A DNA stretch of 64,000 bases from Maritimibacter sp. DP1N21-5 (GCF_019218295.1 NZ_JAHUZF010000003.1:248001-312000), one strand, 5' to 3'. Positions 45,266-54,081 are shown, counted from the first letter of the stretch. Numbers and translations: made by a program. Notes: a model not told the origin generated them from the sequence alone.

Positions 45266-45669
45266 CGTCCACCCGTCTCTGTGACCCCGGCCCAGAGTGC
45301 GAAACCACCGAGCGCCAGATGCGGCAGGTTCGCAAAGAGCCGGGGCAGGGACCAGTCCATGCCGAGGCTTTCGTTGGTGAAGATCCCCATGTCGAGATAT
45401 CCCCAACCGGTGAAGAACCCGAAGACCCCGTCGCCCAGATAGGCCGCCCCGAAAAGAATGAGGAACGTTTGTGCCGCCCGGTGGCTCATGAACCCCGCGA
45501 TCAGCGCCCAAAGCGCCGAGGCGACGTGGAGCGCGTCGTCATAGAGGTCGAGCGCGAAGATCCCGAAGGCGAGTCCCTCGTCGTCGGTCAGACCGGGGAT
45601 GTAGTTCACCGACGCCGCGAGCATGAGCGCGACGAAATAGCCGAAACAGATGTAGCGAAGCCGTGTCAT
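45262..45669 (-). CDS. Four-helix membrane protein (DUF4383-like)
   Basis: A 135-residue integral membrane protein with about four helices (YFVALMLAASVNYIPG; ASALWALIAGFMSH; FLILFGAAYLGDGVFGFFTG; LFANLPHLALGGFALWAG). The pattern recalls DUF4383/DoxX-like small membrane proteins, but this is a weak match. Its start overlaps the FAD oxidase stop (ATGA) and its stop overlaps the next gene's start, making it the second of four coupled genes. It might be an electron or quinone partner or a simple anchor; the sequence does not decide. Confidence 0.6.
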   Translation of the reverse strand: MTRLRYICFGYFVALMLAASVNYIPGLTDDEGLAFGIFALDLYDDALHVASALWALIAGFMSHRAAQTFLILFGAAYLGDGVFGFFTGWGYLDMGIFTNESLGMDWSLPRLFANLPHLALGGFALWAGVTETGGR

Positions 45670-47150
45670 AGCGTCCTGAAGTAACGGTCCCAGAAAAGGT
45701 TGCGCAAGGTCAGCCCCGGATCGAGCGCCCGTTTCGCCGCGGCAAAGTCGGGGGCCGCCGGATAGGCCGCGACAAGCTGATCCTGCGTCGGATGCGGGCG
45801 ATAAGGCAGGTAATAGGTGCCACCGATGGCGATGACCGCCTCCACCAGTTCCCGCGTCATCCGCGCCATGTCGGCCTCGCCCCGTTCGGTCATCTCCTGC
45901 GAGAAGGACATCACGGCGGCGATGCGCGGCACCGGCGCATAGGTGAGCACGGACTCCGCGTCGGTGGCGACATAGCGTAGCGTCACGTTGAGGAACTCCT
46001 GGTAGGAAGCCGGAATGATCGCACGGCAGGCGGCAAGGAAGTCGCCGAAGCGATCGAAGCCCACGAAATACTCATGCAGGATATCGACCCGGCTCGGGTT
46101 GCGATCGTCGAGCGTCACCACCGGCTCGTTGATGAGCGAATTGCGTGTGACCGGCCCGCTCGCGACCATCGGCCCCAGCGTCGTCTCCTGCCACCACCGG
46201 AGCCGCTTCATCTGCTCGTTGCCCAGCTGCCAGCGATAGATCCGGCTCGCGGCGTGACTGACCCAGCCCGAGCCCGTGGCCTCGGGCAGATCCGCCTGAT
46301 CGGCGCTCTCGCGATAGGTGATGAGGAGCGCGTCCTCGAAAAACGCCGCACGCTCCACGTTGAGCCGCCCGTAGGCCATGGTCACATTCGGATCGTCGAG
46401 CGCCTTCTGGAGCGCAGGCGCGTATTCCTCGGCGGGCAACCGGTCGAAACTCGGCACGAGCCGCGTGTTCGGCGCGGCCTCGACCTCCATGTCCACGATC
46501 GCCCCGATCAGCCCGTAGCCCCCCATCGCCAGCCCGAAGAGCTCCGGGTTCTCCTGCCGCGAGGCCGTGACAAGCTCCCCGTCGGGCAAGACCATCCGTA
46601 GGCTGATGACCGTCGATCCCATCGGCCCGAAGGGCACGGGCCATCCGTGGGCGTTGACGGAATAGGTCGCGGCCACCCCGAAATCGTTGTTCGACTGCAT
46701 GACCTTGGGCGACAGGCCTACTGGATCAAGCGCGGCGATCACTTCGGACCAGCGCGCGCCAGCGTGGCAGAGATATCTCCCGGTCTCGCTGTCGACCTCC
46801 ACGAAGCCGTTGTCGAAGGTCACGGCATGGCCCCGCGCAGGGATCGCCTGACCACCCATCGAATGCCGCGCAGCCCCGATGTTGAAGGGCCGCCCGCTTT
46901 CCTGCGCCTCGCGCAGTTCCGCACGGATGGCAGAGACCAGCGCCTCGCCGGGACCATCGCGCAGGACGACATGTTTCGCGACAGGGGTCGCCGACAAGGT
47001 GGAGGCATCGTTCAGGACCGTGTCGCCTGCCGCCGGCTCGATCAGGGCCACACCGTCGAAGACCGGCAGCTTCGCCCCCGTCAGCCAGGCCGCGCCATAT
47101 CCCAAGGCCGCTCCCGTGCCCAACAACAGCGCCCGCCGCGTGATTGCCAT
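45666..47150 (-). CDS. Tat-exported FAD-dependent sugar/aldonolactone-type oxidase
   Basis: A 494-residue VAO-type flavoprotein. It starts with a twin-arginine signal (MAITRRALLLGTGAALG), so it is predicted to be exported folded. The FAD-binding domain carries GAARHSMGGQAI with His96 in the position that covalently binds FAD in alditol and aldonolactone oxidases. The C-terminus (DPGLTLRNLFWDRYF) resembles that of the D-arabinono-lactone/gulonolactone oxidase group. GGAGG is spaced 7 bases from ATG 47150, fixing this start over ATG 47156. First of four coupled genes; substrate and electron acceptor are unknown. Confidence 0.82.
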   Translation of the reverse strand: MAITRRALLLGTGAALGYGAAWLTGAKLPVFDGVALIEPAAGDTVLNDASTLSATPVAKHVVLRDGPGEALVSAIRAELREAQESGRPFNIGAARHSMGGQAIPARGHAVTFDNGFVEVDSETGRYLCHAGARWSEVIAALDPVGLSPKVMQSNNDFGVAATYSVNAHGWPVPFGPMGSTVISLRMVLPDGELVTASRQENPELFGLAMGGYGLIGAIVDMEVEAAPNTRLVPSFDRLPAEEYAPALQKALDDPNVTMAYGRLNVERAAFFEDALLITYRESADQADLPEATGSGWVSHAASRIYRWQLGNEQMKRLRWWQETTLGPMVASGPVTRNSLINEPVVTLDDRNPSRVDILHEYFVGFDRFGDFLAACRAIIPASYQEFLNVTLRYVATDAESVLTYAPVPRIAAVMSFSQEMTERGEADMARMTRELVEAVIAIGGTYYLPYRPHPTQDQLVAAYPAAPDFAAAKRALDPGLTLRNLFWDRYFRTL

Positions 47151-47227
47151 GCCCATCCCTCCGTTTTCCGCACCCTATCAGGCGCAACGGAAAACACCCG
47201 CAAAAACAGACGCGATTCCAGCGCCTT

Positions 47228-47287
47228 CTTCACTGCTTCTCAAATACTTCGGTGAGGGGTTTGGGGAGAGGCAGAGCCTCTCCCCAA
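47228..47287 (+). repeat. Dispersed repeat with hairpin, copy 2
   Basis: The head CTTCACTGCTTCTCAAATAC (47228-47247) matches copy 1 at 18 of 20 positions. It is followed by a perfect 12-bp stem TTGGGGAGAGGC / GCCTCTCCCCAA (47261-47272 with 47276-47287) and an AGA loop. Same strand as copy 1; together they bracket the GH25 gene and the four-gene oxidase operon. Confidence 0.75.
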
Positions 47288-47478
47288 GTCGGTCGGATGC
47301 CGCGCAAGCGGCATTCGAAGCCTCGTCGGCGCGCCCGCTTTCGCTCCGAGGCAGGCACTCGGCGGCAGTTCTGGCCGGTCCGTTCGCCACTCGTCGGGCG
47401 AAGGTCGTCTAACAATCTTAACCTTTGCGAAAGGCCTCAGAATGGCAAGCGATTGAAAACGCTCACGCTCCAAGGATT

Positions 47479-47514
47479 CCACGATTCTAGGATTCCGGAA
47501 TCCTAGAATCGTGG
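47479..47514. repeat. 36-bp perfect palindrome
   Basis: An 18-base arm (CCACGATTCTAGGATTCC, 47479-47496) followed immediately by its exact reverse complement (47497-47514), with no loop. It shares the GATTC/GGAATC composition of the palindrome at 19143-19174. It sits 66 bases beyond the homospermidine synthase stop and could form a cruciform or act as a terminator; the T tract is absent. Confidence 0.85.
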
Positions 47515-47580
47515 TCGGCCCAAGGCCTCGGCATCCCCATGGCCCAGCGGCCTGAAGGTCATCCCGCTGCCTGACCCGCC

Positions 47581-48999
47581 TCAGCTCGCCAGCACGTTCC
47601 GGAACAGCCAGGGATCGCTCTCGTCGATGTCTTCCTCGAACTGCGTCCAGCGGTTCGCGAGCGGTGTCCAGTCGGTGTAATGCGCCTCGACCGGGCCGAG
47701 ATAGGGACGTTGCACCTCGAGGCAGCGCACATGGTCCATCTCGTCGGTTTCGACGATCCCCGCTTCGGGGTTCTCGAGCGCCCAGACCATCCCCGCGAGC
47801 ACCGCCGAGGACACCTGAAGCCCCGTCGCATTTTGGAAGGGTGCCAGCTCCCGTGCCTCTTCGATGCTCAGACGCGAGCCATACCAGAGCGCGTTCTTCT
47901 CGTGCCCGTAGAGCAGCACGCCCAGCTCGTCCCTGCCGCCGATGATCTCGTTCTCGTCGAGGATGTGGTGCTTGGTCTGGGTCACGCCGGAGCCGAAACA
48001 CTCTTCCAAGGACAGCACCGCGTCGTCCGAGGGGCGATAGGCATAGTGGCAGGTCGGGCGATACGCCGGCGCATCAGGCGCCCCCACGGTGTAGTAATCC
48101 GAGATCGAGATCGCCTCGTTGTGCGTCACCAGAAACCCGTATTGCGGACCGGGCGTCGGGCACCAGGTATGCACCCGCGTGATCGCGCCGGGCCGCTCGA
48201 ACCAGATCCCCGCCTGGCACCCCGTGTCATAGCTGTGCGCCGTTTCCGGCAGCCACGTCTCATGCGTGCCCCAGCCCAGTTCCGCGGGCTGGAACCCCTC
48301 CGAGATAAAGCCCTCGACCGACCATGTGTTCACGAAGGTGCCCAAGGGCTTGGGCTGCGAGGACTTCTGCGTGTCGCGCTCCGCGATATGCACGCCCTTG
48401 ACGCCCAGTGACTGCATGAGCCGCGCCCAGTCTTCGCGGCTCGTCGGCATCGGGTCCGATCGCCCGGTGTCGGACACCAGGGTCATCAGCGCCTCTTTCA
48501 CGAACCACGACACCATGCCGGGGTTGGCCCCGCAGCAGCTCACCGCCGTCGGACCGCCGGGATTGCGGGCCTTTTCGTCGCGCACGGTCTGGCGCAGGGC
48601 ATAGTTCGTCCGGTCCGCGTTGTCGGGCGTGTCGAAATAGAACCCCTCCCAAGGCTCGACCACGGTGTCGATGTAGAGCACGCCCAGCTCACGGCAGAGC
48701 TTCATGATGTCGAGCGACGACGTGTCGACCGACAGGTTCACGCAGAACCCTTTCCCGTCGGGAAACAGGCCTGACAGAAGCGCGCGATAGTTCTCCCGCG
48801 TTACCTTTTCCTCGACGTGGCGGATGCCGCGCTGGGTCAAAAACGTATGTGCGTCATGGGACGGTTCGATCACCACGAACTGCTTGGCGTCATAGTCGAA
48901 ATGGCGTTCGATCAGGGGCAGCGTCCCGCGCCCGATGGAGCCGAAACCGATCATCACGATGGGGCCGTCGATATGGCCGTAGTTCGGATAATTCGTCAT
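47581..48999 (-). CDS. hss: Homospermidine synthase
   Basis: A 472-residue bacterial homospermidine synthase, making sym-homospermidine from two putrescines (or putrescine plus spermidine) with NAD. The N-terminal NAD motif is MIGFGSIGRGTLPL, followed by VVIEPSHDAHTF and the conserved CVNLSVDTSSLDIM, VVEPWEGFYFD and SCCGANPGMVSWF. The family is typical of alphaproteobacteria, where homospermidine is a major polyamine. It appears monocistronic, flanked by the palindrome-rich gap and the opg operon. Confidence 0.95.
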   Translation of the reverse strand: MTNYPNYGHIDGPIVMIGFGSIGRGTLPLIERHFDYDAKQFVVIEPSHDAHTFLTQRGIRHVEEKVTRENYRALLSGLFPDGKGFCVNLSVDTSSLDIMKLCRELGVLYIDTVVEPWEGFYFDTPDNADRTNYALRQTVRDEKARNPGGPTAVSCCGANPGMVSWFVKEALMTLVSDTGRSDPMPTSREDWARLMQSLGVKGVHIAERDTQKSSQPKPLGTFVNTWSVEGFISEGFQPAELGWGTHETWLPETAHSYDTGCQAGIWFERPGAITRVHTWCPTPGPQYGFLVTHNEAISISDYYTVGAPDAPAYRPTCHYAYRPSDDAVLSLEECFGSGVTQTKHHILDENEIIGGRDELGVLLYGHEKNALWYGSRLSIEEARELAPFQNATGLQVSSAVLAGMVWALENPEAGIVETDEMDHVRCLEVQRPYLGPVEAHYTDWTPLANRWTQFEEDIDESDPWLFRNVLAS

Positions 49000-49072
49000 G
49001 GGGCCTCCTTTGCGATCCGCGCCTCTGGGGCGGGGGGTAGCATGGGCCCGCGCGGGTTGCGAGTCTCGGGGA

Positions 49073-50272
49073 CTACTCCGCAGGTAGCGGACGCGGTCCC
49101 TTGGCGACGAGGCTCCGCGCCTCCGGCTGGCCGATCCGGCGTTTCCAGTCGCCTAGCCAGGCGATGGCGATCAGCGCGAGGATGCCCGCCGGGATGTAGA
49201 GCCAGGGCACCAGCGGCTGGTCGGGATAGGCTTGCAGCAGCACCTGCCCGGCGAGCGACAGAAGCGCCCCGGCCGAGAAGATCAAGAGCCCCTGCCGCCC
49301 CATCACCCGCAGCGGCTCGGCCGCCCAATGGGCGCAGGCGTGGCGCACCAGCGGAAGGGATGCCACCACATAGGCGAGCGCCAGCGCATGGGTCATCCGC
49401 AGGACCGGCAGGAAGGTCTTGTCATGGCTCGTGACGTGGAAGGGGAACCCGATGTCGCGCAGGTCCGCCATCCGCGCGTTCATGAACGGCCCAAGCCCGG
49501 GCACATAGCGCCAGGCCAGCACGAAGACGAGCCATCCCGCCGCGATCCAGAACAGCGCCCGCGACTTCGGCACGAAGCTGTCGCCCCGCCGGGCGGCCAT
49601 GCCCGACAGGAGCCCGACGACGAAGATGAACTGCCAGGCGAAAGGATTGAAGAACCAGCCGCCGGGGTTTGGGTAGGCCGGGAAATTGAGCCGGAACAGG
49701 CCGGTGACGAACCAGAACGCGAGCGAGACCGCGAAGGTCTGCCACGGCCAGCGCCGCCCCGCCACGATGACCAGCGGCGCCGCCAGAAGCAGCGCGGAAT
49801 AAGCCGGAAGGATGTTCACATAGCCGATCTGGTGGCCCAGCGTCACGATCCCGATCAGTGCGTCGTCGGTGTTGATGAAGACCTGCCGCAGGTTGTTCTT
49901 CATCAGAAGCGACGGCTCGGAGAAGATCTTGGCCCCGATCGCAAAGATCGCGATGCCCGCGATGGTCAGGAAGATATGCGACAGATACAGAACCCAGGCG
50001 CGTTTCCACACCGGCGCGATCCCCTGCCAGAGGCTGGTGATCCCATCGGTCAGCCGCCCGGAATAGGCGATCCCCGCCGCGATCCCCGACATGATGAAAA
50101 AGCTCTCCGCCGCGTCCGAGAAGCCCCAGTTGCGGATCGTGAGCCAGCTTTCATAGGGGTTGCCCGGCACATGGTCGATGAAGATCATGGCGAGCAGGAG
50201 CCCGCGAAAGGCGTCGATCCGCGGATCGCGGGCGCGTTTCGTGTCGATCGTCGGTGTCTCAGGCCGGGACAT
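49073..50272 (-). CDS. opgC: Osmoregulated periplasmic glucan succinyltransferase OpgC
   Basis: A 399-residue membrane protein with about ten helices and an N-terminal PRIDAFRGLLLAMIFIDHVPGNPYE block typical of acyltransferase-3/OpgC proteins. It adds succinyl groups to periplasmic glucans, giving them negative charge. Its start lies 14 bases inside the end of opgH, so it is the last gene of opgGIHC, the order described for Rhodobacter sphaeroides. Confidence 0.9.
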   Translation of the reverse strand: MSRPETPTIDTKRARDPRIDAFRGLLLAMIFIDHVPGNPYESWLTIRNWGFSDAAESFFIMSGIAAGIAYSGRLTDGITSLWQGIAPVWKRAWVLYLSHIFLTIAGIAIFAIGAKIFSEPSLLMKNNLRQVFINTDDALIGIVTLGHQIGYVNILPAYSALLLAAPLVIVAGRRWPWQTFAVSLAFWFVTGLFRLNFPAYPNPGGWFFNPFAWQFIFVVGLLSGMAARRGDSFVPKSRALFWIAAGWLVFVLAWRYVPGLGPFMNARMADLRDIGFPFHVTSHDKTFLPVLRMTHALALAYVVASLPLVRHACAHWAAEPLRVMGRQGLLIFSAGALLSLAGQVLLQAYPDQPLVPWLYIPAGILALIAIAWLGDWKRRIGQPEARSLVAKGPRPLPAE

Positions 50273-52049
50273 GATGGCCCTCCGTCAGCCCCGGTTCGGT
50301 GCGCGGCGAGATGGCGCGCGACCAGCGGGCGTGAATGCTGCGATAACGCGCGATCACATCGGGCACCTCGGCTTCTTCCGGCACGGCGAAAAGCTTGCCG
50401 CGTGCGGGTTGCGACGACCAGGAAATCAGGATCGGCGCCGCCATCATGGGCAGGGTCACGGGCAGGAGCCAGGGCATCAGTCCCGGAGAAAGCTGTGCCG
50501 TGACCAGAAGCGCCGTCAGTCCGAGGAGCGCGATCCATCCGGACGCGCGCGCCGCCTGACCGAGGGTCAGCGCCCCTTCGCCCCGGGCGTGGGCCGGCCA
50601 GCCGCCATCCTGTCCCGTCGCCACCTGAATGACCGCCCGGGTCTGAAAGGCGAGCATGACCGGCGCGAGGAACGAGCTAAGCAGGATGTCCGTCACGACG
50701 GAGACAGCCGAGCGACCGGCGCCGCCAAAGCTGCGGCTGCGCCCGCTCAGGCTCGAGGTGATCCAGATGGCCACCTTCGGCATGATCAGCATCCCGATGA
50801 TCCCGAGCGCCAGCGCCGTGATCTCGCGCGAGCGGTCGGAGGGGAAAACCGGGAAAAGCTGGTATGGGTCGGGGAAATAATCGGGCTCCGGCGCGAAAGC
50901 GGTGCCCGCGATGGTGGTGACGAGGAAGGCGGCCCATAGCACCGAGACGACATAGGCGAAGATGCCCTGAACGAACACATATCGGCTCCACCCGGCAAGC
51001 CCCGGCGCCATGAGCAGCCGGATGTGCTGGAGGTTGCCCTGGCACCAGCGCCGGTCGCGCTTGGCATAGGCGAGCACGTTCTCGGGCCCTTCTTCGAAGC
51101 TCCCCTCGATCCCGCTGTCGGCCACCACGCGCCAGCCACCGCGCGCCAGAAGTGCGGCCTCGACATAGTCGTGCGACAGGATATGTCCGCCGAATGGGGG
51201 CCGTCCGGACAGTTCCGGCAACCCGCAGGACTGGGCGAATGCCGTAACCCGGATGATCGCGTTGTGGCCCCAGTAGGGCCCCGTCGCCCCCTGCATCCGC
51301 TCGAGCCCCCGGGTGAAGACCGGGCCGTGGAAGGCGCTCGCGAATTGCATGGCCCGGCCAAACAGGCTCCCGGCCCCGACGATGCGCGGCAGGGTCTGCA
51401 AGAGCCCGAGCTTCGGATCAGCCTCCATCCGCGCGACCATCTGGCCCAGTGCAGACCCCGACATGAGACTGTCGGCATCGAGCGTCACGGCGTAGACATA
51501 GGCCCCGCCCGATCGCCGGATGAAGTCCTCGACGTTGCCCGCCTTGCGCCCCCGGTTGTCGGTGCGGTTGCGGTAGAAGATGCGCCCGGCGCCCTGCGTT
51601 TCCGCGATGAGCATCCGGAAGGCGGCCTGTTCAGCGGCCTGTCCGGCCTCGGACCGCGTGTCCGACAGGATCACGATGTCCATGTCGAGCGCCTCGGAGC
51701 GGATGCTCGCATCCATTGCGGCAATGCGCGCGAAGGTTGCCACCGGGTCTTCGTTGCAGATCGGCACGAGCACCACCGTCGCGCCATAGTCGCGCGGCAT
51801 TGGCAGGACCGCGCGCCGCCCGCGCGGCCAGAGGCCGGTCAGCGCCAGTACCGCCCCCCAGGCAAGCCATCCGGTGGTGACGAGGATCAACCCCACCCGC
51901 ATCGCATCCCAGATCTGCCAGCCGTCCTGTTGGCCGGCATCCGCGACCATGACCGCCGCGCCGATGGCGGCGAAGGCCGTGAAGGCCAGAGCCACGGCGC
52001 GAACCCGGACCGTGCGTCGATCCGGGGGAAGGTGCGTTCGGGTTGTCAC
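50259..52049 (-). CDS. opgH: Periplasmic glucan glucosyltransferase OpgH
   Basis: A 596-residue inner-membrane GT2 family enzyme that polymerises the beta-glucan backbone from UDP-glucose. An N-terminal helix pair precedes the catalytic domain (VVLVPICNEDP, then the metal-binding DADS at 191-194 and the RRWCQGNLQH acceptor motif), followed by several C-terminal helices. It starts at GTG with GAGG overlapping the opgI stop. The reading frame is identical to that of opgI, and a single TGA separates them; the N-terminal portion of longer OpgH proteins corresponds to opgI. Confidence 0.93.
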   Translation of the reverse strand: MTTRTHLPPDRRTVRVRAVALAFTAFAAIGAAVMVADAGQQDGWQIWDAMRVGLILVTTGWLAWGAVLALTGLWPRGRRAVLPMPRDYGATVVLVPICNEDPVATFARIAAMDASIRSEALDMDIVILSDTRSEAGQAAEQAAFRMLIAETQGAGRIFYRNRTDNRGRKAGNVEDFIRRSGGAYVYAVTLDADSLMSGSALGQMVARMEADPKLGLLQTLPRIVGAGSLFGRAMQFASAFHGPVFTRGLERMQGATGPYWGHNAIIRVTAFAQSCGLPELSGRPPFGGHILSHDYVEAALLARGGWRVVADSGIEGSFEEGPENVLAYAKRDRRWCQGNLQHIRLLMAPGLAGWSRYVFVQGIFAYVVSVLWAAFLVTTIAGTAFAPEPDYFPDPYQLFPVFPSDRSREITALALGIIGMLIMPKVAIWITSSLSGRSRSFGGAGRSAVSVVTDILLSSFLAPVMLAFQTRAVIQVATGQDGGWPAHARGEGALTLGQAARASGWIALLGLTALLVTAQLSPGLMPWLLPVTLPMMAAPILISWSSQPARGKLFAVPEEAEVPDVIARYRSIHARWSRAISPRTEPGLTEGHHVPA

Positions 52050-52061
52050 GGTAAAGCGGCC

Positions 52062-52235
52062 TCAGGTGCGCTGTCGGGGCAGAAGCACCCGCAGGAGCGT
52101 CGCAATGTCGAAGCGCACGCCGGTGGTTTCGAGCACCTGACGCGGCATGTCGATCGGCGCCTCGGGCGGGGCCCAGCGCGCGGGGTCGTCGGACAACGCC
52201 AAGGGCGACGTATCGAATTTCGTCATGTCGTTCAT
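52062..52235 (-). CDS. opgI: OpgI-like small protein upstream of opgH
   Basis: A 57-residue ORF (MNDMTKFDTSPLALSDDPAR) containing APPEAPIDMPRQVLE, which resembles the N-terminal region of full-length OpgH/MdoH proteins. Its ATG overlaps the opgG stop as ATGA. It is in the same frame as opgH, from which it is separated by one TGA and 12 bases. The R. sphaeroides operon is known as opgGIHC, with opgI in this place, so it is probably a genuine small gene rather than a recent mutation. The gene symbol rests on position and on recollection of that operon. Confidence 0.7.
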   Translation of the reverse strand: MNDMTKFDTSPLALSDDPARWAPPEAPIDMPRQVLETTGVRFDIATLLRVLLPRQRT

Positions 52236-53890
52236 TCGCTCACCCATTGGTAAAGCCACGTTTCACTAAGAGACCGCCCATAACCGGACAGCGCCGCCTG
52301 AAGTTCCATCGACCCCTGCGCGCCCGGCACGGCCTCGATCACCAGACGCCACAGGTCGGTGCCCGAGACCGGCGACAGGATCGCCTGCGTGAGTTCACCC
52401 CGAAGCACGGTCACTTTCGGCTCAATGTCCGCATCGGAGGGAAGTTCCCCGAGCGTGCCACCTTTGAAGTCGATCACGAATTTGATCGCGTCCGAGGCGT
52501 CTTCGACCCCGGCAACGCCGCCTTTTCCGACACGGGTGCGCAGGATTTGGGCACGTTCGCCATTGCGATCGCCCTCAGGCGCGAGGCCCCAGTGCAGCCG
52601 ATAGGAAAACTCCAAGGCATCGCCCGCACGCGCCTGATTGCCGGGCACCCAATAGGCCACGATATTGTCGTTGCCTTCGAGGTCCGAGGGAATTTCGAGC
52701 AGCCGCACCGACCCTGCGCCCCAGTCGCCAAGCGGTTCGACGATCAGCGACGGACGGCGTTCGTAATGGGCCTGCGCGTCAAGGAACTGGTCGAAGTCAC
52801 GCTCGCGCTGCACGAGACCGAAAGATAGCGGGTCCTGCGCCGAGAGGTAGGAATTGCCAAGCCGCGACGGGTTCACCAGCGGCCGCACATAGGTTTCGCC
52901 GCCGCGTGTGTTCAGGATCAGGTGATCGCTGTCATGCACCGCAGGTCGGAAGTCCTGGAACGCGCCGGGATCGGCCCCACCGAAAAGGAACATCGACGTC
53001 AAGGGCGCCACGCCAAGCTGCTGCACGTCGCGGCGCATGAAGAGGCGCGCGGTCACATCGACCTTGGTCGTCTCGCCGGGGCGCAGCACGAAGCGATAGG
53101 CGCCGGTCACGCTTTCGGACCGCAGCGCGGCATAGAGCGTCACGGTCTCTGCACCGGGGGTGGGTTTCTCGATCCAGAACTCGGTGAAGCGCGGAAACTC
53201 CTCGCCGTCCGACATGCCGGTATTGACTGCGAGCCCCCGTGCCGACAACCCGTAGAGCGTGTCGCGCCCGAGCACCCGGAAATAGCTCGCCCCAAGGAAG
53301 GCGGCCAACTCGTCGAAGTGGTCGGCGCGGTTGATCGGCGTCATCAGCCGGAACCCGGCAACCCCGGCCATCTCGAAGTTCTCGGGCACCGTAGCCTTCA
53401 CGTCGGAATAGTCGAAGTCCGCAGTCGAGAAGGGCATCGGCACCGCTTCGCCGTTCTCGATCAGGTAAAGGTGCACCGGCTCGTTGAAGAGCCAGCCCAG
53501 ATGGAAGGCATTGAGGTGGAAAGGCGCGTTTTCGTCATCGGACCAGCGGTTGCGGGCGCGGTTGAAGCGGACGCGCTGGTAGTCGTCGTAGTCGAGCTCG
53601 GTCAGGAACCCGTCGATCTGCTCGCGCGGCTCCGGATTGCCCGAGGCGGCGGTGGCCATGCGCTCGGTCAGCCAGTCGAAGGAAAAGGGCGTCGTGGGGG
53701 CGCTGACTTCGGTTTCGGGCGCGGCGGTCACGGCCACGTCCTCGGTGGTCGCACTGGCATCTTGGGCCCAGGCGCGCTCCGCCCAGCCAAGCGGAAGCGC
53801 CGCGGCAGAGGTCATCAGGCCGGTCAGCACCTCGCGGCGGGTGGTGCGTCTTTGAATACCGCGAATCGGCTTGGCCAAATGAAACTCCAC
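52232..53890 (-). CDS. opgG: Periplasmic glucan biosynthesis protein OpgG
   Basis: A 552-residue periplasmic protein required for glucan backbone branching or processing. The N-terminus has a twin-arginine-like TTRREVLTGLMTSAA signal. The body carries the OpgG/D pattern: FHLGWLFNEPVHLYLIENG, RLMTPINRADHFDELAAFLGASYFRVLG and the C-terminal immunoglobulin-like region with YWVPGNQARAGDALEFSYRLHWG. First gene of opgGIHC; about 190 bases separate it from the LuxR-type gene upstream on the same strand. Confidence 0.92.
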   Translation of the reverse strand: MEFHLAKPIRGIQRRTTRREVLTGLMTSAAALPLGWAERAWAQDASATTEDVAVTAAPETEVSAPTTPFSFDWLTERMATAASGNPEPREQIDGFLTELDYDDYQRVRFNRARNRWSDDENAPFHLNAFHLGWLFNEPVHLYLIENGEAVPMPFSTADFDYSDVKATVPENFEMAGVAGFRLMTPINRADHFDELAAFLGASYFRVLGRDTLYGLSARGLAVNTGMSDGEEFPRFTEFWIEKPTPGAETVTLYAALRSESVTGAYRFVLRPGETTKVDVTARLFMRRDVQQLGVAPLTSMFLFGGADPGAFQDFRPAVHDSDHLILNTRGGETYVRPLVNPSRLGNSYLSAQDPLSFGLVQRERDFDQFLDAQAHYERRPSLIVEPLGDWGAGSVRLLEIPSDLEGNDNIVAYWVPGNQARAGDALEFSYRLHWGLAPEGDRNGERAQILRTRVGKGGVAGVEDASDAIKFVIDFKGGTLGELPSDADIEPKVTVLRGELTQAILSPVSGTDLWRLVIEAVPGAQGSMELQAALSGYGRSLSETWLYQWVSE

Positions 53891-54081
53891 AACTTGCTGG
53901 TTTAGCGTAAGAAATTCTTATGCCGCAGTGCGGAAATCAAGATGGGATTATTGGCCGTGGCGCTGCTTTGCCGAGGAAACGGTCGCGCATAGGCGACCTT
54001 TTGCCGCAAAATATGGCAACTGCAGATCATCAGCGATTTTGCCCTGCGCCTGTTGCATGACAGCCTTGCAATCGGCGCGGA

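Larger units (their letters stand above)
47151..47580. other. Intergenic region with repeat, hairpins and a palindrome
   Basis: About 430 bases without a recognised gene. It contains repeat copy 2 (47228-47287), a small stem-loop around ATGCCG near 47297, and a 36-bp perfect palindrome at 47479-47514. It separates the FAD oxidase operon from homospermidine synthase, which is transcribed towards it. Open frames crossing it look like antisense or chance frames. Confidence 0.65.

Noticed and set aside
42833-47287. Transposon or integron ends for the repeat-bracketed block
   Set aside because: No transposase, integrase, target-site duplication or terminal inverted repeat was found; the repeats are in the same orientation and resemble common intergenic elements.
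52062-52235. opgI as debris of a recently broken opgH
   Set aside because: The ATGA coupling to opgG, the GTG start for opgH, and the known opgGIHC order in R. sphaeroides argue for a genuine small gene; the same-frame oddity is kept as a finding.
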